DNA of 51,586 bases from Luminiphilus sp. GTDB taxonomy: Bacteria > Pseudomonadota > Gammaproteobacteria > Pseudomonadales > Halieaceae. The stretch's first letter is position 1; every line of letters starts with the position of its first letter. A program made the position numbers and the translations under genes. The DNA is taken from assembly GCA_016779445.1 (NCBI GenBank), contig JADHNP010000007.1, forward strand, positions 1 to 51,586. The letters run 5' to 3'. Shown one piece after another: positions 32,107 to 41,891 of the stretch. Under the pieces are notes generated by a model. The model saw only the letters and a program-made list of their open reading frames with translations, did not search any database and had not been told where the DNA came from.

Positions 32107-34857
32107 TCACACTGCGACGCAAACACGTAAGCCCTCTAGTACAGATGTGGTTTGTTTAAGCGCGGCGATGCATGCTGATTCTTCCGCAGCGAGCGCTTCG
32201 AGCTCCTGCTCTGTAATGCCTGGGTTAATGGTTCGCAGGTAGATGAGCCGGCTACTTTCACTTTCATAAAAGCCGTTCGCGCGGTCGACCGCGGTAGCGA
32301 GCCGGTGGCTAATAATGTCGCTCGCGCGCTGATCCAAGATGCTGAATAGAGACTCCAAGATAGTCCGTAATTTGCTGAGAGCCGCTGCGCTTGTGGCACT
32401 GGGAACAGATTGGAGCGCTTCTTCCAGATAAGCGGCTGATAATTTGTCACCTACTTCCCGGCCGTCTTTGGTCACTAACATTCGTAACGGTGTGTAGTCC
32501 AGGAATTGCCCGGCTTCAAGGTAACGGGGCGCTAAGCACTCGACACGAAAAACCGCTTCCAACAGAAACGTGCCCGCAGGCACGCCCTTGCGCGAGAATG
32601 TGCCAAAACTGGCCTTGCCAACGTCGCTGCCCAAAAGCACTGACATTGATTCCATAATAATGGGGTGTTCCCAAGTGAGAAATAGCACGTCCTCTCGAGA
32701 CAGCGCAGTGGCACGATCATATGTTGCCGTTAAGCCTTCCTCATGAAGACCGGGTAATTGCCCGGTAACCAGATTTTCAGTGGGCCTGATGACTGACAGA
32801 TTCTCCTCCAGATACTCTTGATCGATCCCTAATCGGTCGAAGAGATGTTCGGTGAAATCGTGCAGCGCAGTGGCTGACTCCCGCGTTTCCAGGCTGCGAA
32901 TAATCTGGTTTCCAATCTCGCTGTTATGGGAGTGTCTTTCAAGTAAGCGATCCCTTCCTTGCTCGGTCTCAATAGCAAGTTGCTCTCGTCGCTCGCGAGT
33001 CGCGGCAATGAGCGGCTTCAGGTCTTCGTCGCCCTGCATGACCGAGTCCAGGGTTGATTCGAATTCACTGAAAATTTGATGTCCGAACGAGCAGGTTGAT
33101 TGGAATGCACCGAGACCGTCTTGTAACCAGAAAAACAAAGCCTCTTGTGCGGTGCCAAGGAGATACGGTACGTGAACGTGTATATCTGCCTTTTGTCCGA
33201 TTCTGTCTAGTCGACCGATTCTCTGCTCCAAAAGGTCTGGATGGGCAGGTAAGTCGAAGCAGATTAAATGATGAGCGAATTGAAAATTTCGCCCTTCGCT
33301 GCCAATCTCTGAGCAGATAAGCGCCTGAGCTCCCCCTAACTCGTCTGCGAAATACGCCGCTGCCCTGTCACGTTCAATGAGGCTGAGTGCCTCATGAAAT
33401 GCGGCACACCGGACGCCTACCTTGAAATGCAGGTGATGCTCCAAAGCCAGCGCCGTTTCCTTGTGAGCACAAATGACCAGCACCTTTTCCGGTCGCAGCG
33501 CTCTGAGTGTCTCCCGCAGCCACTCTACTCTGGGGTCCTCATCGATCCAATCTGCTTCCGAGTATGTGAGCTCTGGGTGAAGAGAGCAGGAACTCCCCGC
33601 ATACAGGCTGGGCGCTGTCAGCGGGTAGGGATGGAGATGTCTCTGAGGGAATCCTGCCACGGCGCGTCGAGAGTTTCGGTACAGCACCCTTCCGGTCCCA
33701 TATCGATCCAACATCTGTTGAATTTGTCCTTCAGGATCGTCGGTTGCATTGACTCCGTCGGGGAGTTCTGGGTGTAAGCCAGCCTCGATTTGCTCGATGA
33801 TCTGGTTCCAGTGCGAGAATTGCGCTTGCTCCTGCATGAATTTATCGAAATCGGGAAATCGAGATGGGTCGATGAGTTGCAGCCTTTCAAAGTGACTTTC
33901 TGGGCCTGCTTGCTCGGGAGTGGCTGTCAACAGCAGCAAGCCTCTTGAACGACGCGCTAACTGCGCAACAAACGCACCCAGGTCAGTTTGGGGCTCGCGT
34001 AATCCTGCAATGTGATGCGCCTCGTCAACAATCACCATATCCCAGTGCAATCTTGAGACGATTCGCTGGAGCTCGCTATTGCCGGAAAAAAGGGTGAGAG
34101 GAGATATGACCAACGGGTTATCGGAAAACTCTTCTTCCTGGTCGCCGTCCTCGAGTCTCGCCTCGTTCAGCAGCGAAAATGACAGGTGGAAGCGCCGTTG
34201 CATTTCAACCAACCATTGATGTGTCAACGATTCTGGAGTGAGCACCAGAACCCGAGAAACTCGCTGCCGCAGTAGCTGCTGGCTCAGAATCAATCCTGCC
34301 TCAATTGTTTTTCCAAGACCTACTTCATCCGCCAGGAGCACGCGGGGAGCTGACTGTTTCCCAATGCTGGATGCGACATAGAGTTGGTGCGATAGCAGGG
34401 ATGTGCGAGGCCCCAGTAAGCCTTGCAAGCCGAATCCCTCGCCGGCAGCGCTGTGCTCAAGTGTGATTCGCCGTAAATCAAAATCGCCGGTCTTTCCCAA
34501 TTGATTGTTCAATAGGCGTTCAACCGGTGTGTTGAGCTCTACATGGGCATCCAGTTCGGCCTCATTTACTGTCTGACGTAGGCCCGCATCATCTTCGGTC
34601 TCGTACGTGGCCAGCCCGTTTTGCTGCGCGACAGACAGTACGGTAAAGACCAGACCATCCATCCGCACAAGTCGATCACCGCTCTTAAGCAAAAGCCGTG
34701 TCAGAGGCGCGCGGTCGGTAGCGTATACCCGCTCCTCTTCAACCGCTGGAAAATGCAAAGTCACCCGTCGGTCATCAACTTGAGTAACGATACCCAATCC
34801 GAGAGAGCCATCGGCGTGACTGACCCAGCGCTGGCCTGGCGAAAAAAGCCTCGTCAT
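32107..34857 (-). CDS. rapA: RNA polymerase-associated ATPase RapA
   Basis: A 916-residue SWI2/SNF2-type ATPase that recycles RNA polymerase after transcription. The N-terminal Tudor-like part starts MTRLFSPGQRWVSHADG. Walker A is LADEVGLGKT near residue 178, the Walker B box is IVDEAHHIAG near 276, and the helicase C motif is EQRIGRLDRIGQKADIHVHV. It is slightly shorter than the E. coli protein (968 residues). Its ATG overlaps the tatD stop by four bases, so tatD-rapA is one transcript. It converges on the DUF3604 gene across nine bases. Confidence 0.95.
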   Translation of the reverse strand: MTRLFSPGQRWVSHADGSLGLGIVTQVDDRRVTLHFPAVEEERVYATDRAPLTRLLLKSGDRLVRMDGLVFTVLSVAQQNGLATYETEDDAGLRQTVNEAELDAHVELNTPVERLLNNQLGKTGDFDLRRITLEHSAAGEGFGLQGLLGPRTSLLSHQLYVASSIGKQSAPRVLLADEVGLGKTIEAGLILSQQLLRQRVSRVLVLTPESLTHQWLVEMQRRFHLSFSLLNEARLEDGDQEEEFSDNPLVISPLTLFSGNSELQRIVSRLHWDMVIVDEAHHIAGLREPQTDLGAFVAQLARRSRGLLLLTATPEQAGPESHFERLQLIDPSRFPDFDKFMQEQAQFSHWNQIIEQIEAGLHPELPDGVNATDDPEGQIQQMLDRYGTGRVLYRNSRRAVAGFPQRHLHPYPLTAPSLYAGSSCSLHPELTYSEADWIDEDPRVEWLRETLRALRPEKVLVICAHKETALALEHHLHFKVGVRCAAFHEALSLIERDRAAAYFADELGGAQALICSEIGSEGRNFQFAHHLICFDLPAHPDLLEQRIGRLDRIGQKADIHVHVPYLLGTAQEALFFWLQDGLGAFQSTCSFGHQIFSEFESTLDSVMQGDEDLKPLIAATRERREQLAIETEQGRDRLLERHSHNSEIGNQIIRSLETRESATALHDFTEHLFDRLGIDQEYLEENLSVIRPTENLVTGQLPGLHEEGLTATYDRATALSREDVLFLTWEHPIIMESMSVLLGSDVGKASFGTFSRKGVPAGTFLLEAVFRVECLAPRYLEAGQFLDYTPLRMLVTKDGREVGDKLSAAYLEEALQSVPSATSAAALSKLRTILESLFSILDQRASDIISHRLATAVDRANGFYESESSRLIYLRTINPGITEQELEALAAEESACIAALKQTTSVLEGLRVCVAV

Positions 34858-35663
34858 TGCTTAAAAAAGAGCTGATAGCTCGTCTTGCGCGTCAAATTCA
34901 GGAAGTGCTCGATCTGAAGGCCCTTAAGGTCGGCGAGTTTTTCGGCGATCAGGGGCAGGTAATGGGGCGCGTTAGGTTTTCCGCGAAATGGTACTGGTGT
35001 GAGGTAGGGCGCATCAGTTTCTAAAACAATCGACTCGGCGGGGGTGGCACGAACAACAGCACGGACATTCTCGGCATTTTTAAAAGTTGTAATGCCGTTA
35101 AAGCCCAACACGAAACCCTCTGCGAGACAAAATTCTGCTAACGCCAGTGAACTAGTGAAGCTATGAATAACCCCTTTTTTAGTCAAATTTCGGCTATGGT
35201 TTGACAAGATGGCACGCGTATCGTCATCGGCGTCTCGGGTGTGAATGACCACCGGCAAGTTTTGCTGCGCTGCAATATGCAGTTGTTCATCAAGCGCTCT
35301 TGCTTGTGCCGTCCGATTACTATGATCATAGTGATAGTCGAGACCGATCTCGCCGACTGCGACCGTACGCGCCTCATCACAACCCGCAATGACCCTGTCC
35401 GCAACATCTTGATTCCAAGCACTCGCTTCGTGCGGATGAATACCTTGAGTACACCATACCTGTTGGTTCTGCGCGGCCAGGTTTCGAACGGTCTCGAGAT
35501 TGTCGGGAGATACGGCAATCGTAACAATTCGCTCGATGCCGTAGTCTGCCGCTGCGTCTAGCGTAGCCCGGAGCGATTCTGGGTCGAGATAATCTAGGTG
35601 GCAGTGTGTTTCCACGATCGGCGTCATAAAACGCGGGATCGTCTTGTTGGAAGTTGAGTTCAT
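34854..35663 (-). CDS. tatD: TatD family metal-dependent hydrolase
   Basis: A 269-residue TIM-barrel metallohydrolase of the TatD family, a 3'-5' exonuclease or general hydrolase. Metal ligands are seen in VETHCHLDYLD near residue 20, GEIGLDYHYD, PVVIHTRDADDD, and LETDAPYLTPVPFRGKPN. The start may be the ATG at 35663 or the internal ATG at 35627, which begins closer to the conserved HCH motif; neither has a clear ribosome site. It is translationally coupled to rapA downstream. Confidence 0.92.
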   Translation of the reverse strand: MNSTSNKTIPRFMTPIVETHCHLDYLDPESLRATLDAAADYGIERIVTIAVSPDNLETVRNLAAQNQQVWCTQGIHPHEASAWNQDVADRVIAGCDEARTVAVGEIGLDYHYDHSNRTAQARALDEQLHIAAQQNLPVVIHTRDADDDTRAILSNHSRNLTKKGVIHSFTSSLALAEFCLAEGFVLGFNGITTFKNAENVRAVVRATPAESIVLETDAPYLTPVPFRGKPNAPHYLPLIAEKLADLKGLQIEHFLNLTRKTSYQLFFKQ

Positions 35664-35733
35664 TTAGGGAGCTACTGCTGGAAGGCGTGTAGTATCGCAT
35701 ATTTCGGCGATAAGGGCGTAACAGCTGCGCGTT

Positions 35734-36675
35734 TTATCCCCTGTGAACAGTCCTGAAACGCAACGAGTGCACCGTTTCGATAATTTCATGCCACAGCCAT
35801 TGATGGACTGGTGAGTGGTCAGTGCGCTTATGAGCAATCAAGGAGTACTGAACGCTGAAAGTGAGGTCGAGTGGTAAGGTCAGAGCCACGATATTGCGAG
35901 TTGCGCCTTCGTTTCGAGCAAGATAGGCGGGACAGATAAGTAGGTAGTCTGTCTCCCTCAGTACCTCGAAGGCGGTAAGCAAATGGGAGGTTTCCAAGGT
36001 GCCCCTGTCGCTCTCGAAAAGACCGCGCGCCAGTACTTCACCGCCGATCAGCTCCTCTCGATCAGCTATATAAAGTGCAACCTGCGGATATTGGCGCACC
36101 AAATCGCTGGTCAGGGTTTGCTCCACGAGGGGATGCTCCTGCCGAACAAATATTGCCAGCGGTGAGGCTGCGAGTGGTGTGACATTGTATTCGGGAGGGT
36201 ATTCTTCGCGATGTATCTGGATAGCAAAGTCCAGCTCGCCTCTCGCGAGCTGGTCCAACTGCCGCTCGGCTCGAGTGATGGTTCTCAGTCGCAGTCGTGG
36301 TGCACTGGACTGCAGTCGAGCGGAGAGCGGTGGCAATAGAGTGAAGCCGACGTACTCCGAGATGGCCAGCGTAATTTCTCCGCGGTAAGCTTCGGGGGAA
36401 AAGTCGCCCGCATCAAGAAGGCCATCGATTTGAGTTAATACGCTCTTCAAGTCTGCGATCAGGCTCAGCGCCCTGGGTGTGGGCTGTATGCCTCTTTTAC
36501 TGCGCACAAAAAGTGGGTCGTCAAAGGTTTCTCTCAATCGTCCTAATGTTTTGGACATGGCAGGCTGGGTGATTGAAAGTCGCTCTGCTGCCCTTGAGAC
36601 ACTACCTTCTTCTAGCAATACATCTAATGAAACCAATAGGTTAAGATCTATTCTTGCGAGTCTGTTTAAGTTCAT
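35734..36675 (-). CDS. LysR family transcriptional regulator
   Basis: A 313-residue LysR-type regulator. The helix-turn-helix is at about residues 22-45 (GSVSRAAERLSITQPAMSK), followed by the linker LGRLRETFDDPLFVRSKRG and a periplasmic-binding-like effector domain with EITLAISEYVGFTLLPPL. Such regulators usually control a divergently transcribed neighbour. Here the neighbour is a short structured-RNA candidate and then the TonB-C-like gene. The ATG at 36675 is close behind a TATAAA and the leader is probably short. Confidence 0.92.
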   Translation of the reverse strand: MNLNRLARIDLNLLVSLDVLLEEGSVSRAAERLSITQPAMSKTLGRLRETFDDPLFVRSKRGIQPTPRALSLIADLKSVLTQIDGLLDAGDFSPEAYRGEITLAISEYVGFTLLPPLSARLQSSAPRLRLRTITRAERQLDQLARGELDFAIQIHREEYPPEYNVTPLAASPLAIFVRQEHPLVEQTLTSDLVRQYPQVALYIADREELIGGEVLARGLFESDRGTLETSHLLTAFEVLRETDYLLICPAYLARNEGATRNIVALTLPLDLTFSVQYSLIAHKRTDHSPVHQWLWHEIIETVHSLRFRTVHRG

Positions 36676-36683
36676 TTTATACC

Positions 36684-36737
36684 GCCTATAACAAGCACGA
36701 CTGAATGTGATGCGGCAAATACATTAGGCGTATAGGC
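36684..36737. promoter_or_regulatory. Paired inverted 7-mers upstream of the LysR gene
   Basis: GCCTATA at 36684-36690 and its reverse complement TATAGGC at 36731-36737 lie 40 bases apart between the LysR gene and the structured-RNA candidate. A centre spacing of about 47 bases would place the arms on nearly the same face of the helix. They may be LysR binding sites, but short repeats of this size can arise by chance. Confidence 0.3.
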
Positions 36738-36761
36738 CGAGGTTATGAATAATAGCAGATA

Positions 36762-36857
36762 GGTTCCCTGCCGGCAGATGGCGCTTATCCCTTCAAGCGC
36801 TCGCTCATAGGGGAGCCATTACACTCTTTGCCCGCCTCTCCGAGGCGGGTTTTTTTT
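36762..36857 (+). ncRNA. Candidate structured small RNA or leader RNA
   Basis: A plus-strand segment with no protein frame that folds neatly. GGTTCCC at 36762-36768 pairs with GGGAGCC at 36811-36817. Inside, GCGCTT at 36781-36786 pairs with AAGCGC at 36795-36800 around an eight-base loop. It ends in the strong terminator at 36831-36857. Upstream, TATGAATAAT at 36744-36753 could be the -10 region, giving a transcript of roughly 100 bases. The LysR gene points away, so the terminator serves no known gene. It could be an independent small RNA or an attenuator for the gene at 36896. I do not recognise a known family. Confidence 0.45.
36831..36857 (+). terminator. Strong Rho-independent terminator
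   Basis: CCCGCCTC at 36831-36838 pairs perfectly with GAGGCGGG at 36842-36849 around a three-base loop, followed by eight T at 36850-36857. On the minus strand no T-run follows, so it acts on plus-strand transcripts. No annotated plus-strand gene lies upstream of it before the LysR gene on the opposite strand. Confidence 0.9.
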
Positions 36858-36895
36858 GCGGTATATTATGACTTCTGACATGACACGGTGCTGAT

Positions 36896-38092
36896 GTGAC
36901 CAGATTTCTCTGCGCGCTTGGGTGTTTTAGCAGCGTGGTATTGGCAGACACGCCGCTACCCTTTGGTCTGGATATTCAAACCCACGAATGGTTCGAATCA
37001 GACACCGTACTCGTTCAAGCCGCTGCCGTTGATTTGGTTAATCTGAATCAAGCGGTTGACGCATTGAACGCTCAGCAGATGGCATTGGGCCCCTATCATT
37101 CTGATCTGGTGGCACCCACCGTTGCTGCTGCGAAGCTGGCAACTGAGACCGGCGCCTTAACGAGAGCAGAGGAGCTCTTTGACAGGGCGCTGCATACGAT
37201 TCGGGTTAACGATGGCCTATACGGAGATCAGCAGTTACCTATTTTGCGAGGTTTGCTCGATCTATATTTGGCTTCCGGAGACCGAGAGGGATTTGAAAAA
37301 CGAGCGGAGTATCAGTTCAGGTTGCTGGGTTCCGGTCTACCGCCATTCAATGCAGCTGAGCTCAAAGCGGCAGGGGAGTTTTTTGACGTAACCTTGGACG
37401 CGCTGATGGATGGGTCGTGGGAGGGTATGTCGAGAGAGTTGCTGCGTTTTCATGATCGATTTGAAACCTTGACTGACTCGGTGTGTGCGGAGCCGGATGT
37501 GCGTGCAGAGTGGTGTCGGTATTTTTCGTTCCGTCTTGCACGCTTTTACTACCTGCTCGAGTACAAGCTAGATGTATTTGTTGATGATCCGCGATTCGAA
37601 TCCCGCATTGCAGACTCGGATTGGCAATCATTGGAGCGAGATCCTCGAATGGAAGCGTTGCAACGTCGCCTTTTTCAGCAAGGAGAGCGGGTATTTGATC
37701 GACTGTTGGAAGTTGAGCCTGGGGATCACGATGCGATATCGGCCTTGGCAGATTGGCATTGGTTTTATAGTAAGCGGACGGCTGCCATTCGGCTCTATCG
37801 CGACGCTTGCCAACTGGAGCCGGATCGTTTCAGTCGAGCCGCTCCGTTACCGGAGTATCCAGCACTCAGTCGTTACCGGTCCTTTCATGGCGTTGGCACA
37901 TTGGTGGATGTGACGTTGGAGATCAATGAGCGAGGTGTGCCGTCAGATATAGCGGTGTCGCCTGTCGGCGACATCTCGTCAATCAGCGTCAAGCGAAAGC
38001 TGCGCGATACCCGTTACCGACCTGCGTTTGACCAGTGTGAAACGCCGAGAGACATTAGCCTGATTAATGCCCAATTCGTATTTCTAGATTAG
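36896..38092 (+). CDS. Exported helical-repeat protein with TonB C-terminal-like domain
   Basis: A 398-residue protein I do not recognise by name. It starts at a GTG and has a short signal peptide (MTRFLCALGCFSSVVLA). The middle shows helical repeats of the TPR type (AKLATETGALTRAEELFDRA, then DALADW-like units near residue 280). The last 80 residues resemble the TonB C-terminal fold: VDVTLEINERGVPSDIAV, SVKRKLRDTRYRPAFD and ISLINAQFVFLD. Proteins with this plan occur in gammaproteobacteria without known function. A periplasmic scaffold role is a guess. It lies 38 bases after a strong terminator, so it needs its own promoter or anti-termination; TATATT at 36862 is a possible -10. Confidence 0.75.
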   Translation: MTRFLCALGCFSSVVLADTPLPFGLDIQTHEWFESDTVLVQAAAVDLVNLNQAVDALNAQQMALGPYHSDLVAPTVAAAKLATETGALTRAEELFDRALHTIRVNDGLYGDQQLPILRGLLDLYLASGDREGFEKRAEYQFRLLGSGLPPFNAAELKAAGEFFDVTLDALMDGSWEGMSRELLRFHDRFETLTDSVCAEPDVRAEWCRYFSFRLARFYYLLEYKLDVFVDDPRFESRIADSDWQSLERDPRMEALQRRLFQQGERVFDRLLEVEPGDHDAISALADWHWFYSKRTAAIRLYRDACQLEPDRFSRAAPLPEYPALSRYRSFHGVGTLVDVTLEINERGVPSDIAVSPVGDISSISVKRKLRDTRYRPAFDQCETPRDISLINAQFVFLD

Positions 38093-38770
38093 TTAGTCGT
38101 TATGTATGACGAGGAGGGCGCCAGTGGCCTTCACTGTTCCGCTTAAACGCCAGTCCAACAGTTGGCCGCCGTGCTTCTCTATCGCCCGCTCAGCCATCTC
38201 GTGGAACGTGGGCCTCTCTGGATCGCCAATTACAATGGTGCCAACGCCAGCGGCAATGGCGCGATCAATCATTTTTCCGACAGGTTTTACCAACTCGTCC
38301 CAGAAGCAAATGTCGCCACCGACTAGGACATCGATATCCTTCAGATCTTTTTGAGTCACTTTTTCAAATCGACTGACCCAAGATTGTGTTGTGACCCCGT
38401 TTAGCGCAGCGACTGCGTTGAGGTAAGGGAAAACTGCGGGGTCGGCGTCCATTGAAAGAGTCTCAGCCCCCCACTGTTTGGCGCACCATATGCCCGTAAC
38501 GCCCCATCCGCATCCGGCATCCAGAACGCGTCGCGTTCTGGCGGGCGTATTTTTATTGAGATAGTCAATAATCAGACAGCTGGATTTCCACAGCTTGGTT
38601 CCATGAATGCTGGGTTCATGTCCCGCTCGTTTTACCGCCCGGATACTGGCATGGCCAGAATAGGGCATGACTACGCCTCTGAAGCGTCGCACCTTGGTTG
38701 CAGAGGATTGACTCTGCGGCCCTGTCGATTTTTTTGTGGCTGCGCGTTTCTGCGACTTTGGGGTAGGCAT
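38093..38770 (-). CDS. Class I SAM-dependent methyltransferase
   Basis: A 225-residue Rossmann methyltransferase. Motif I is VLDAGCGWGVTGIWCAK, then SMDADPAVFPYLNAVAALNG, and the motif IV region VLVGGDICFWDEL resembles protein-lysine methyltransferases of the METTL/ETFB-KMT group (GDVCYD). The first 30 residues are Lys, Ser and Arg-rich (KSQKRAATKKSTGPQSQSSA) and may be disordered. The substrate is unknown; a protein target is favoured by the motif. It abuts the preceding convergent gene end to end. Confidence 0.87.
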   Translation of the reverse strand: MPTPKSQKRAATKKSTGPQSQSSATKVRRFRGVVMPYSGHASIRAVKRAGHEPSIHGTKLWKSSCLIIDYLNKNTPARTRRVLDAGCGWGVTGIWCAKQWGAETLSMDADPAVFPYLNAVAALNGVTTQSWVSRFEKVTQKDLKDIDVLVGGDICFWDELVKPVGKMIDRAIAAGVGTIVIGDPERPTFHEMAERAIEKHGGQLLDWRLSGTVKATGALLVIHND

Positions 38771-38826
38771 GAGAGTACTCGCTGTTTTGGGGGCGCGAGC
38801 TTAACAAACCTCTTGTATTCTGGGTA

Positions 38827-39039
38827 TCAGCGAGTGGTCACTTCTTCGGCTTGCAGCCCCTTCGGGCCCTCTACCAGAATAAACTCCACTTCTTGCCCCT
38901 CATTGAGGCTGCGATAGCCGTCACCTTGAATTGCTCGAAAGTGAACGAAAATATCGTCTGGCCTGTCAGGCATGGTGATAAAACCGAAGCCCTTGGCGTT
39001 ATTGAACCACTTGACGGTTCCGACATGGCGGTCTGACAT
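38827..39039 (-). CDS. Cold-shock domain protein (CspA family)
   Basis: A 70-residue single cold-shock domain protein. RNP1 is KGFGFIT and RNP2 is DIFVHF, both needed for single-stranded nucleic acid binding; the start [17 protein letters not shown] is standard. CspD-type features are not decisive. GGTGGAG lies before the ATG. It sits between valS and the methyltransferase, on the same strand as both, with gaps of 53 and 56 bases. Whether cold-induced cannot be read here. Confidence 0.95.
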   Translation of the reverse strand: MSDRHVGTVKWFNNAKGFGFITMPDRPDDIFVHFRAIQGDGYRSLNEGQEVEFILVEGPKGLQAEEVTTR

Positions 39040-39092
39040 GACGAAGACTCCACCGGTTTAGCATTATTATCGCGTATAGTGATATCAGGGCT

Positions 39093-41861
39093 TTAGTCAG
39101 AACGCAACTCCTCAATTTTCTGTCTTTGCTGTCGGAGCACTCTCAGCGAGGTTTCAGCCTGTTCTAACTTCTGGCGCTCTGCTGAGACAATGTCAGCTGG
39201 CGCGCGCTCAATAAAATTGCTGTTGGTCAATTTCCCCTCGAGCCTGACCAGGTCTGCTTGGACCTTATCTATCTCCTTATCCAGTCGAGATAGCTCAGCG
39301 GCGATATCCACTAGGCCCGCCATGGGAACGCGTACCTCCAAATCGCCAAACAACGCCATCAGGCTTGGCGACATTGATTCCCGATCCTCAATCGGCTTAA
39401 TGCCTGAGCTCTTGGCCAGCCTCTGGAGGAAGCCGGCGTTGCGCTGCAGTCGAGCCCGGTCCTGCTCGTCAGTGTTGGCGACTGTAACCTCGAGGAGTTT
39501 TGCAGGGGGTATGTTGGCTTCAGAGCGAATCGTTCTGATGGCGACAATAATGCCTTTCATCCACTCGATCTCTTCTTCCGAATCGGGGTCTTTTTGATCG
39601 GAGTCGGGCGTTGGCCATGGAGCAAGCATAATGCTGTCCGCATGTTGGCCTGTCATGGGGCTCACACTTTGCCAGATCTCCTCGGTGACAAATGGCATGA
39701 ACGGATGCAACATGCGGAGCGATTGCTCCAGAACTTCGGCAAGTGTCTGACGAGTTCCCAGCAACTGAGAGGGCTCTTGCTCTTCCTCCCAAAGCACAGG
39801 CTTAGAAAGTTCAAGGTACCAGTCGCAAAATTCGTTCCAGATGAAATCATATAAGGTTTGCGCGGCCAGATCGAAACGATACGTTGCCACCGAATTATCC
39901 ACCGCTTGAACAGCGGACTGTAGGCGGCTTCTAATCCAGCGGTCTGCCAGCGACAGTGTGCCTCGGTCTGAGGTGAGATCGTGGCCGTCTGTATGGCTGA
40001 GCACGTACCGCGCAGCATTCCATATTTTGTTGCAAAAATTTCGGTAGCCCTCCATACGACCAATGTCGAACTTGATGTCGCGCCCCGTGGAAGCGAGAGA
40101 ATAAAATGTATAGCGGAGTGCATCGGTGCCATATCCAGCAATGCCCTCAGGGAATTGTTTGCGGGTCGCTTTTTCAATTTTTTCTGCCAGTTGCGGCTGC
40201 ATCAGATTGGCCGTGCGCTTGGCTACCAGCGCTTCAAGCTCGATGCCATCGATCAAGTCAATCGGGTCCAACACGTTCCCTTTGGATTTGGACATTTTTT
40301 GTCCCTCACCATCGCGGACGAGTCCATGCACGTATACGGTGTGAAAAGGCACTTCGTTCATGAACTCCAGTGACATCATGATCATTCTGGCCACCCAGAA
40401 GAAAATGATGTCAAAGCCAGTCACCAGTACCGATGCGGGGTGGAAGGTCTTAAGGTCGCGATTTTCTTGAGGCCAACCCAAGGTAGAGAAAGTCCACAGT
40501 GCCGAAGAAAACCAAGTGTCTAGAACATCTTCGTCTTGAGTCAGTGACAGCGTCACCGGCAAATTGTGGTCGCGTCGTATTTGCTCCTCTGATTCTCCCA
40601 CGTAGATTCGGTTGTCCTCGTCGTACCACGCAGGGATTCTGTGTCCCCACCAAAGCTGACGGCTGATACACCAGTCTTGAATGTCGCGCATCCAGGCGAA
40701 ATAGGTGTTCTCCCACTGCTTGGGCACGAATTGAATATCCCCTCGCTCTACAGCATTGATGGCGGGTTCAGCTAGTTTTTTCGCATCGACATACCACTGC
40801 GGCGTGAGCCACGGCTCGATGATGGCGCCGGATCTATCACCCCGGGGTACCTTGAGAACGTGGGGTTCGATTTTATCAAGAAGGCCGAGCGCCTCTAGCT
40901 CCTCTACAACTCTTTTTCGTGCCGCGAACCGGTCTAAGCCGCGGAAACGCTCGGGTACGGCATCATTGAGTGCCGCACTCGCAGTCATAATGTTGATCTT
41001 GGGAAGATTGTGTCTCTCGCCCATTGCGTAGTCGTTAAAGTCATGGGCAGGCGTGATTTTGACACACCCGGATCCAAATTCCGGGTCGACATAGTCATCG
41101 GCAATAATGGGAATGCTCCGATTCGCGAGCGGGAGATCGATCGTTTTGCCGACAAGTTGTTGGTACCGCTCATCCGCTGGATGAACTGCGACAGCCGTAT
41201 CGCCCAGCATGGTTTCTGGGCGCGTTGTCGCAACTACCAGATGTCCCTCGCCGTTGCTCAGTGGGTATCGGAGGTGCCATAGTGAGCCTTGCTCCTCCTC
41301 CTGCACTACCTCGAGATCCGATATTGCGGTGTGGAATTGTGGATCCCAATTCACCAAGCGGTGACCGCGGTAAATCAGACCTTTTTCGAACAGACTGACA
41401 AACACGCGCTGCACAGCGTTAGACAGTCCCGGGTCCATTGTAAATCGTTCTCTTTGCCAATCAGGTGAGGTGCCAAGTCTTCGGAGCTGCTGGGTGATCG
41501 CTCCGCCCGATTTATCTTTCCAGTCCCATACCCGCTCAACGAAAGCGTCGCGGCCTAGCGCCTCGCGCGAGGTCCCTTCCGCTTCAAGTTGTCTTTCAAC
41601 CACCATCTGTGTGGCAATGCCCGCATGATCGGTGCCGACCTGCCACAAGGTGTTGTAACCTCTCATCCGGTGATATCTGACCAATGCATCCATGATGGCT
41701 TGTTGAAAGCCATGGCCCATATGCAGAGTGCCAGTAACATTGGGCGGCGGAATTGGAACGCAGAAAGCCGGTCCATTGCCTGAAGGGGCAAAGTAGCCTG
41801 CCGCTTCCCATTGCTTGTACCACCGAAGTTCAATGTCGGTTGGAGAGAAATTTTTGTCCAT
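39093..41861 (-). CDS. valS: Valyl-tRNA synthetase
   Basis: A class I aminoacyl-tRNA synthetase of 922 residues that charges tRNA-Val. The HIGH-type motif is [14 protein letters not shown] near residue 45 and the KMSKS loop is [14 protein letters not shown] near 523. The editing domain shows [19 protein letters not shown]-terminal coiled coil ends the protein ([20 protein letters not shown]). Length matches the bacterial family. I start at the ATG at 41861; a GTG two codons earlier is possible. It follows holC by 30 bases, a common gammaproteobacterial order pepA-holC-valS. Confidence 0.97.
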   Translation of the reverse strand: MDKNFSPTDIELRWYKQWEAAGYFAPSGNGPAFCVPIPPPNVTGTLHMGHGFQQAIMDALVRYHRMRGYNTLWQVGTDHAGIATQMVVERQLEAEGTSREALGRDAFVERVWDWKDKSGGAITQQLRRLGTSPDWQRERFTMDPGLSNAVQRVFVSLFEKGLIYRGHRLVNWDPQFHTAISDLEVVQEEEQGSLWHLRYPLSNGEGHLVVATTRPETMLGDTAVAVHPADERYQQLVGKTIDLPLANRSIPIIADDYVDPEFGSGCVKITPAHDFNDYAMGERHNLPKINIMTASAALNDAVPERFRGLDRFAARKRVVEELEALGLLDKIEPHVLKVPRGDRSGAIIEPWLTPQWYVDAKKLAEPAINAVERGDIQFVPKQWENTYFAWMRDIQDWCISRQLWWGHRIPAWYDEDNRIYVGESEEQIRRDHNLPVTLSLTQDEDVLDTWFSSALWTFSTLGWPQENRDLKTFHPASVLVTGFDIIFFWVARMIMMSLEFMNEVPFHTVYVHGLVRDGEGQKMSKSKGNVLDPIDLIDGIELEALVAKRTANLMQPQLAEKIEKATRKQFPEGIAGYGTDALRYTFYSLASTGRDIKFDIGRMEGYRNFCNKIWNAARYVLSHTDGHDLTSDRGTLSLADRWIRSRLQSAVQAVDNSVATYRFDLAAQTLYDFIWNEFCDWYLELSKPVLWEEEQEPSQLLGTRQTLAEVLEQSLRMLHPFMPFVTEEIWQSVSPMTGQHADSIMLAPWPTPDSDQKDPDSEEEIEWMKGIIVAIRTIRSEANIPPAKLLEVTVANTDEQDRARLQRNAGFLQRLAKSSGIKPIEDRESMSPSLMALFGDLEVRVPMAGLVDIAAELSRLDKEIDKVQADLVRLEGKLTNSNFIERAPADIVSAERQKLEQAETSLRVLRQQRQKIEELRSD

Positions 41862-41891
41862 GGTCACAGATTAAACAGCCTTACTGCCGAT

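Noticed and set aside
36976-37000. GGTTCGAATC-like sequence resembling a tRNA T-arm
   Set aside because: It lies inside an intact protein gene, and no acceptor or anticodon stem can be formed around it.
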